From: an uncultured Anaerosacchariphilus sp.
GTDB lineage: Bacteria; Bacillota; Clostridia; Lachnospirales; Lachnospiraceae
Length of the DNA stretch: 10,274 nucleotides
NCBI GenBank assembly: GCA_934373375.1
Contig: CAKROP010000049.1
Coordinates: 1 to 10,274, forward strand
Direction: 5' to 3'
Made by a program: the position numbers and the translations under genes. Below the pieces are notes generated by a model, which ran no database searches, had not been told where the DNA came from, and saw only the letters and a list, made by a program, of their open reading frames with translations. Of this stretch, positions 5,713 through 10,274 are shown piece after piece. Position 1 is the stretch's first letter, and every line of letters starts with the position of its first letter.

Positions 5713-7260
5713 TTGTTTTGTAAGGTTTTATCGGCGGCCATCGGCGGCGTGGAGAGCTATCCGGTTCGTGTGGAGGCGGATGTAAGCGAAGGTATGCCGG
5801 GCTTTCTGATGGTGGGCTATCTGGCGTCGGAGGTGCGGGAAGCGGCAGATCGGGTGCGGACGGCCCTGCGCAATACCGGTTATCCGCTGCCGCCGAAGCG
5901 TATTACTGTGAATCTGGCTCCGGCCAGCATCCGAAAGGAAGGTTCCAGGTTTGACTTGGCGGTGGCTGCCGCAGTTCTGGGAGCAATGGAGAAGATTCCT
6001 GCCGGAAATCTGGATGGCTTGATGATTGTGGGCGAGTTAAGCCTGAGCGGTCAGGTACTGGGTGTCTCCGGCGTGCTGGCACTGGTGGAAAAAGCCAAAA
6101 AACTGGGGCTTCGTCGCTGTATTGTTCCGGCTGTGAATGCCCGTGAGGGAGCGGTATTTCGGGATATGGAAGTTGTGGGTGTTTCAAAGCTTAAGGAATT
6201 AATAGAAATCTTACAGCATCCGGAACAGGCCGGAAAGACGGTTGTAGATGTGGACGCACTGTTCTCTGAACAGGCGGTGGAAAGTGAAGGACAGGAGGAT
6301 TTTGCCCAGATATATGGACAGGCAGAAGTGAAGCGGGCGGCAGAAATCGCAGCCGCAGGCATGCATAATTTTCTGATGATTGGTCCGCCAGGCTCTGGTA
6401 AAACCATGATTGCCCGGCGGATTCCGGGAATTCTGCCAAGACTGTCCCTGGAAGAAAGCCTGGAGATTACAAAAATTTACAGTATCGCGGGACAGCTGCC
6501 GGAGCGGGAGTCTCTGCTTTTAAAGCGTCCCTTCCGGTCACCCCATCACACCACCACGGCGGAGGCCCTGGCTGGCGGCGGCCGGATCCCCGGACCGGGG
6601 GAAGTATCCCTGAGCTCCAAAGGAATCCTTTTTTTAGATGAGCTTCCGGAATTTCGCCGGACTGCCCTGGAGATTTTGCGGCAGCCCCTGGAGGAGAAGC
6701 GGATCTGTATCAGCCGAACGGCGGGAACCTATACATTTCCGGCGGATTTTATGCTGGTGGCGGCCATGAATCCCTGTGCCTGCGGCTATTATCCGGACCG
6801 GAACCGCTGCTGCTGCGCCCAGCGGGATGTGATTCGATATCTGGGAAAGCTGTCTCAGCCTTTGTTAGATCGGATCGATATCTGCGCCAATGTTTCTCCG
6901 GTGGGGTTCGATGCCCTGCAGCAGACCGGAAAAGAGGAATCCACGGCGGAGATTCGAACTCGGGTGGAGCAGGCCCACGAGATACAAAGAGAGCGTTACC
7001 GGGGATTGAAGGCACGGTTCAATGCCCAGCTTGGCGCAGGCGACACAGAAAAATACTGCGGGCTTGGGAAAAAGGAAAAAGAGCTGTTGGGGGATGCCTT
7101 TGATGCATTAAATTTAAGCGCCCGGTCATATCATAGGATTGTCCGGGTGGCCAGAACCATTGCGGATTTGGAAGAAAAAGAACAGATAGAAGAAAGGCAT
7201 ATATTGGAGGCGTTGGGATACAGGCCGCCCGATCGGAATTTATGGATGAAGGGGGTATAG
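5713..7260 (+). CDS. comM: ComM/YifB family Mg-chelatase-like AAA+ ATPase
   Basis: 515 residues, full family length. Characterised ComM is a hexameric helicase that drives branch migration during integration of transforming DNA; Firmicute homologues are less studied. An N-terminal ChlI-type domain (about 1-165) shows KRITVNLAPASIRKEGSRFD. The AAA+ domain has Walker A GPPGSGKT at 224-231 and Walker B LFLDE at 306-310. The family NPCACGYYPD motif starts at Asn353, followed by Cys366-368 (a possible small metal site) and LLDRIDI near 384-390 with the conserved Arg387. A C-terminal Mg-chelatase C domain (about 410-510) includes LSARSYHRIVRVARTIADLE. The TTG start is supported by GGAGG at 5701-5705. 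dprA begins 4 bases after the stop, so they form an operon concerned with recombination of single-stranded DNA. Not a true magnesium chelatase subunit, since no pigment pathway is near. Confidence 0.93.
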   Translation: MFCKVLSAAIGGVESYPVRVEADVSEGMPGFLMVGYLASEVREAADRVRTALRNTGYPLPPKRITVNLAPASIRKEGSRFDLAVAAAVLGAMEKIPAGNLDGLMIVGELSLSGQVLGVSGVLALVEKAKKLGLRRCIVPAVNAREGAVFRDMEVVGVSKLKELIEILQHPEQAGKTVVDVDALFSEQAVESEGQEDFAQIYGQAEVKRAAEIAAAGMHNFLMIGPPGSGKTMIARRIPGILPRLSLEESLEITKIYSIAGQLPERESLLLKRPFRSPHHTTTAEALAGGGRIPGPGEVSLSSKGILFLDELPEFRRTALEILRQPLEEKRICISRTAGTYTFPADFMLVAAMNPCACGYYPDRNRCCCAQRDVIRYLGKLSQPLLDRIDICANVSPVGFDALQQTGKEESTAEIRTRVEQAHEIQRERYRGLKARFNAQLGAGDTEKYCGLGKKEKELLGDAFDALNLSARSYHRIVRVARTIADLEEKEQIEERHILEALGYRPPDRNLWMKGV

Positions 7261-7264
7261 AAGG

Positions 7265-8350
7265 ATGGCTGAGAAAAATTACTGGCAGTGGTTTTGCAGC
7301 AGCCTCTTTTACGCTCCCGGCCTGGAATATAAATTGCTGGAAAAATATGGAACACCTGAGCGGGTCTTTCACAGCAAAGAACAGGAGCTGACGGAAAGCT
7401 TTCCCTCGAATCAGGAGAAACTGACGATACTGGCCGTAAACCGGAAAAAATGGGACTTTGACCGGGAAGCGGAGCGCCTGCAGAGGCTGGATCTTACCTT
7501 TTTAAGTATCGAAGATCCCCGCTATCCCAAGCGGCTCGGCACAATTCCGGACGCGCCCTGCGGCCTCTTTGTCCGGGGAAAGCTTCCGGAGGAAGAAAAA
7601 CCTGCGGTCGCCATTGTGGGAGCCCGGGACTGTACCACATATGGCCGCAATCTGTCCCAGTGGTTCGGTGGGGAGTTGGCGGCAGCCGGGGTACAGATTT
7701 TAAGCGGCATGGCCCGGGGCATCGACGCTTATAGCCATTACGGGGCATTGAAAAAGGGTGGCGCGACCTTTGCGGTGCTGGCAGGCGGAGCGGACATGTG
7801 CTATCCGGAATCCAACAGGGATATTTATATGGAGCTGGAGCAGCGTGGCGGAATCATTTCCGAGTGTCCGCCGGGCGTCCGGCCTCTGAAATATTATTTC
7901 CCTTTAAGAAACCGGATTCTAAGCGGTATGTCGGATCTGGTACTTATAATAGAAGCAAGGGAGAAAAGCGGCTCTCTTATCACCGCCGATTATGGGCTGG
8001 AGCAGGGAAAAGAAGTCTATGCGGCTCCGGGCCCTCTTGGAGAGGCCTTAAGCGCCGGCTGTAATAACCTGATAAGACAGGGAGCCGGGATCGCCATTTC
8101 ACCGGAACAGCTGTTAGAAGTTCTCCATATTTTACCGGGATTTAACAGGAAAAAAACGCAAGAAAATAAAATTGTGCTTGAAAGGTCTGAAAATTTGGTG
8201 TATAGTTGTTTACGCTTGCAGGCTCAGAGTCTGGCGGAGATCTGCGCGAAGACAGGACTTCCGCCCGGAGAGACCTTGAGCATTATGACAAAACTGCAAA
8301 TGAAAGGCTATGCCAAAGAAGTATATAAAAATTATTATACGCTTTCTTAA
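7265..8350 (+). CDS. dprA: DNA-processing protein DprA (Smf)
   Basis: 361 residues. DprA binds incoming single-stranded DNA in the cytoplasm and loads RecA; it is conserved also in bacteria not known to be transformable. An N-terminal helical SAM-like region (about 1-80) is followed by the DprA Rossmann-like domain (about 80-290): VGARDCTTYG with Gly119-Arg121, SGMARGID at 147-154, a Gly-rich LAGGADMCYPESN turn, FPLRNRILSGMSD, and EAREKSGSLITADYGLEQG. A C-terminal winged-helix domain (about 300-361) includes SLAEICAKTGLPPGE. ATG 7265 follows the comM stop by 4 bases; GAAGGGGG at 7248-7255 within the end of comM is the likely ribosome site. It has no competence uptake genes in view. topA follows after 47 bases without a terminator, consistent with one transcript. 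Confidence 0.95.
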   Translation: MAEKNYWQWFCSSLFYAPGLEYKLLEKYGTPERVFHSKEQELTESFPSNQEKLTILAVNRKKWDFDREAERLQRLDLTFLSIEDPRYPKRLGTIPDAPCGLFVRGKLPEEEKPAVAIVGARDCTTYGRNLSQWFGGELAAAGVQILSGMARGIDAYSHYGALKKGGATFAVLAGGADMCYPESNRDIYMELEQRGGIISECPPGVRPLKYYFPLRNRILSGMSDLVLIIEAREKSGSLITADYGLEQGKEVYAAPGPLGEALSAGCNNLIRQGAGIAISPEQLLEVLHILPGFNRKKTQENKIVLERSENLVYSCLRLQAQSLAEICAKTGLPPGETLSIMTKLQMKGYAKEVYKNYYTLS

Positions 8351-8397
8351 GAGCATTTGCAGCAGACAGCGGATATCAAAGAAAGAGAGTAAGTATT

Positions 8398-10274
8398 ATG
8401 GCAAAGAATCTGGTTATCGTGGAGTCTCCGGCAAAGGTAAAAACCATCAAGAAATTTCTGGGATCCAACTATGAGGTGTTGGCGTCCCAGGGACATGTAA
8501 GGGATTTGCCCAAGAGCCAGCTGGGTTTCGATGCGGAGCACGACTACGAACCCAAATACATTACCATTCGCGGCAAGGGTGATATTCTTGCTAAGCTGCG
8601 CAAAGAAGCGAAGAAAGCAGATAAAGTATATCTTGCAACCGACCCTGACCGGGAAGGCGAGGCGATTTCCTGGCATCTGTCCCAGGCGCTGAAGCTGGAC
8701 CCGAAGAAAATGTACCGGATTACCTTTAATGAGATTACCAAGAGTGCGGTAAAGGAATCCTTAAAAAATGCCCGTGAGATCGACATGGATTTGGTCAATG
8801 CCCAGCAGGCCCGTCGGATGCTGGACCGTATGGTAGGTTACCGCATCAGTCCGATTCTCTGGGCGAAGGTAAAAAGAGGTTTAAGCGCAGGCCGCGTACA
8901 GTCTGTGGCACTCCGTCTGATTGCGGATCGGGAGGAAGAGATCAACGCGTTTGTACCGGAAGAGTACTGGACATTGGACGCGAATTTTCTGACGGACGGC
9001 GGTAAAAAGCCGCTGCAGGCCCATTTCTACGGCACAAAAGACGGTAAAATGACTGTGAAGTCTAAAGAAGAGATGGAGCAGATCCTGAAGGAGCTGGATG
9101 GCGTCTCCTATGAGGTCAGTGAGGTGAAGAACGGCGAGCGAGTGAAAAAAGCGCCCCTTCCTTTTACAACCAGTACCCTGCAGCAGGAGGCTTCCAAAAC
9201 CCTGAATTTTTCCACCCAGAAGACCATGAGCGTGGCACAGCAGCTTTACGAGGGTGTGGATATTAAGGGCAGTGGCACGGTGGCGCTGATTTCTTACCTG
9301 CGTACCGATTCTACCCGTGTATCGGAGGAAGCAGCGAAGGCAGCGCATGAATACATTGCTTCCAATTACGGAGAAAATTATACATCCAAAGGTCAGAGCG
9401 CCAAGACCAGCGGCAAGAAGATTCAGGACGCCCATGAGGCCATTCGCCCCACGGATCTGTCCCGGACACCGGCTGCTGTGAAAGATTCCCTGACCAGAGA
9501 GCAGTTCCGCCTGTATCAGCTGATCTGGAAACGGTTTGCAGCCAGCCAGATGGCGGACGCAGTCTATGAGACTTCTTCCGTGAAGATAGACGGAGGCAAA
9601 TACCGTTTCACTATGTCTGCGTCCCGGGTGACCTTCGACGGTTTCATGGCGGTTTATGTGCAGGATGAGGAAAAAGAGGGAGACAGCCGTCTCCTGAAAG
9701 GATTCAGTAAGGATACGAAACTTTCGCTGAAGGAATTTGAGAGCAAACAGCATTTCACACAGCCGCCTGCTCACTATACAGAGGCAGCGCTGGTAAAAAC
9801 CCTGGAGGAGTTGGGCATTGGACGTCCCAGCACCTATGCGCCGACGATTACGACGATTATCGCCCGCCGTTATGTGTCAAAGGAAAATAAGAACCTGTAT
9901 CTGACCGAACTGGGTGAGGTCGTTAACAATATGATGAAGCAGGCCTTCCCTACTATTGTGGAGACTGATTTTACGGCTAATATGGAAGGCCTTCTGGACT
10001 GCGTTGAAGAGGGAACCGTCAACTGGAAGACGGTCGTAGAGAATTTCTACCCGGATTTGGAAAAGGCGGTTGAGGCAGCGGAAAAAGAGCTGAAAGAGGT
10101 AAAGATTGAGGATGAGGTAACTGACGTGGTCTGCGAGGAGTGCGGCCGTCATATGGTTATCAAATACGGTCCCCATGGCCGTTTTCTTGCTTGCCCGGGC
10201 TTCCCGGAGTGCCGCAATACCAAGCCATATCTGGAAAAAATCGGCGTACCGTGCCCGAAATGCGGCAAGGACGT
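8398..10274 (+). CDS. topA: DNA topoisomerase I (type IA), 3'-truncated by window edge
   Basis: Type IA topoisomerase that relaxes negatively supercoiled DNA through a 5'-phosphotyrosine link. 625 full codons are visible; the frame is open at the edge and, from the usual Clostridia length near 690, about 70 residues may be missing. The TOPRIM domain has Glu9 in VIVESPAKVKT and the metal-binding DPDREGE with Asp82, Asp84 and Glu86. LSAGRVQSVALR lies at 162-173, and catalytic Tyr300 with Arg302 is in SYLRTDSTR. HEAIRPTD and ELGIGRPSTYAPTI are family motifs. The first zinc finger has Cys579, Cys582, Cys599 and Cys605; a second starts at Cys619 and Cys622 and is cut by the edge. ATG 8398 begins the conserved MAKNLVIVESP; its ribosome site is weak (AAAGAGAG, 8382-8389), so expression may rely partly on read-through from dprA. 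No frameshift is seen. Confidence 0.97.
   Translation, partial: MAKNLVIVESPAKVKTIKKFLGSNYEVLASQGHVRDLPKSQLGFDAEHDYEPKYITIRGKGDILAKLRKEAKKADKVYLATDPDREGEAISWHLSQALKLDPKKMYRITFNEITKSAVKESLKNAREIDMDLVNAQQARRMLDRMVGYRISPILWAKVKRGLSAGRVQSVALRLIADREEEINAFVPEEYWTLDANFLTDGGKKPLQAHFYGTKDGKMTVKSKEEMEQILKELDGVSYEVSEVKNGERVKKAPLPFTTSTLQQEASKTLNFSTQKTMSVAQQLYEGVDIKGSGTVALISYLRTDSTRVSEEAAKAAHEYIASNYGENYTSKGQSAKTSGKKIQDAHEAIRPTDLSRTPAAVKDSLTREQFRLYQLIWKRFAASQMADAVYETSSVKIDGGKYRFTMSASRVTFDGFMAVYVQDEEKEGDSRLLKGFSKDTKLSLKEFESKQHFTQPPAHYTEAALVKTLEELGIGRPSTYAPTITTIIARRYVSKENKNLYLTELGEVVNNMMKQAFPTIVETDFTANMEGLLDCVEEGTVNWKTVVENFYPDLEKAVEAAEKELKEVKIEDEVTDVVCEECGRHMVIKYGPHGRFLACPGFPECRNTKPYLEKIGVPCPKCGKD

Noticed and set aside
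7943..7956. 14-base exact copy of the promoter region at 621-634 (CTTATAATAGAAGC) inside dprA
   Set aside because: It encodes the conserved LIIEA segment, has no -35 box at the right distance, and a 14-base match in 10 kb can occur by chance.
8881..9774. Long open frame of 297 codons on the minus strand
   Set aside because: It lies wholly antisense to conserved topA coding sequence and has no recognisable domain.
1..10274. CRISPR arrays, tRNA or rRNA genes, insertion sequences, phage or toxin-antitoxin genes
   Set aside because: No regularly spaced repeats, cloverleaf sequences, transposase or integrase motifs, or terminal inverted repeats were seen; gaps between genes are too short to hide such elements.

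Overview
The window looks like chromosomal DNA from a spore-forming, Gram-positive gut-type Clostridia, most likely Lachnospiraceae-like. The reasons are a SigK-type sporulation sigma factor, a LytTR response regulator, two short-signal lipoproteins, a peptidase C11 (clostripain-family) lipoprotein, a clostridial-type LemA protein, strong AGGAGG-like ribosome sites and the order comM-dprA-topA. The taxon is inferred from gene content, not measured. All eight genes lie on the + strand, the longest non-coding stretch is about 210 bases, and I see no mobile element, CRISPR array, tRNA or rRNA.

Left part (1-1468): the 3' portion of sigK (start lies before the window), then an orphan LytTR-type response regulator with its own probable promoter, closed by a good intrinsic terminator. 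Middle part (1539-5501): a small secreted lipoprotein with a very acidic tether forms its own unit and ends at a 13-bp GC-rich terminator. It is followed by three tightly packed genes: a LemA-family membrane protein, a cytoplasmic zinc-ribbon (DUF4428-like) protein, and a C11 cysteine peptidase lipoprotein whose start codon overlaps the previous stop (ATGA). Right part (5713-end): comM (TTG start), dprA 4 bases later, and topA running off the window; these form a DNA-processing operon.

How the genes work together: SigK drives late mother-cell transcription in sporulation. ComM and DprA handle incoming or recombining single-stranded DNA, and TopA relaxes negative supercoils; all three act on DNA strand topology. 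The LemA / zinc-ribbon / C11 set is the least understood part. Tight packing and overlap imply co-expression, with one cytoplasmic, one membrane and one surface-anchored member, but a shared function is inference only. The C11 peptidase keeps its His/Cys dyad and S1 aspartate yet lacks an obvious self-cleavage site, which is the most concrete oddity in the window. I do not see clear evidence for a wholly new defence or mobile system here.
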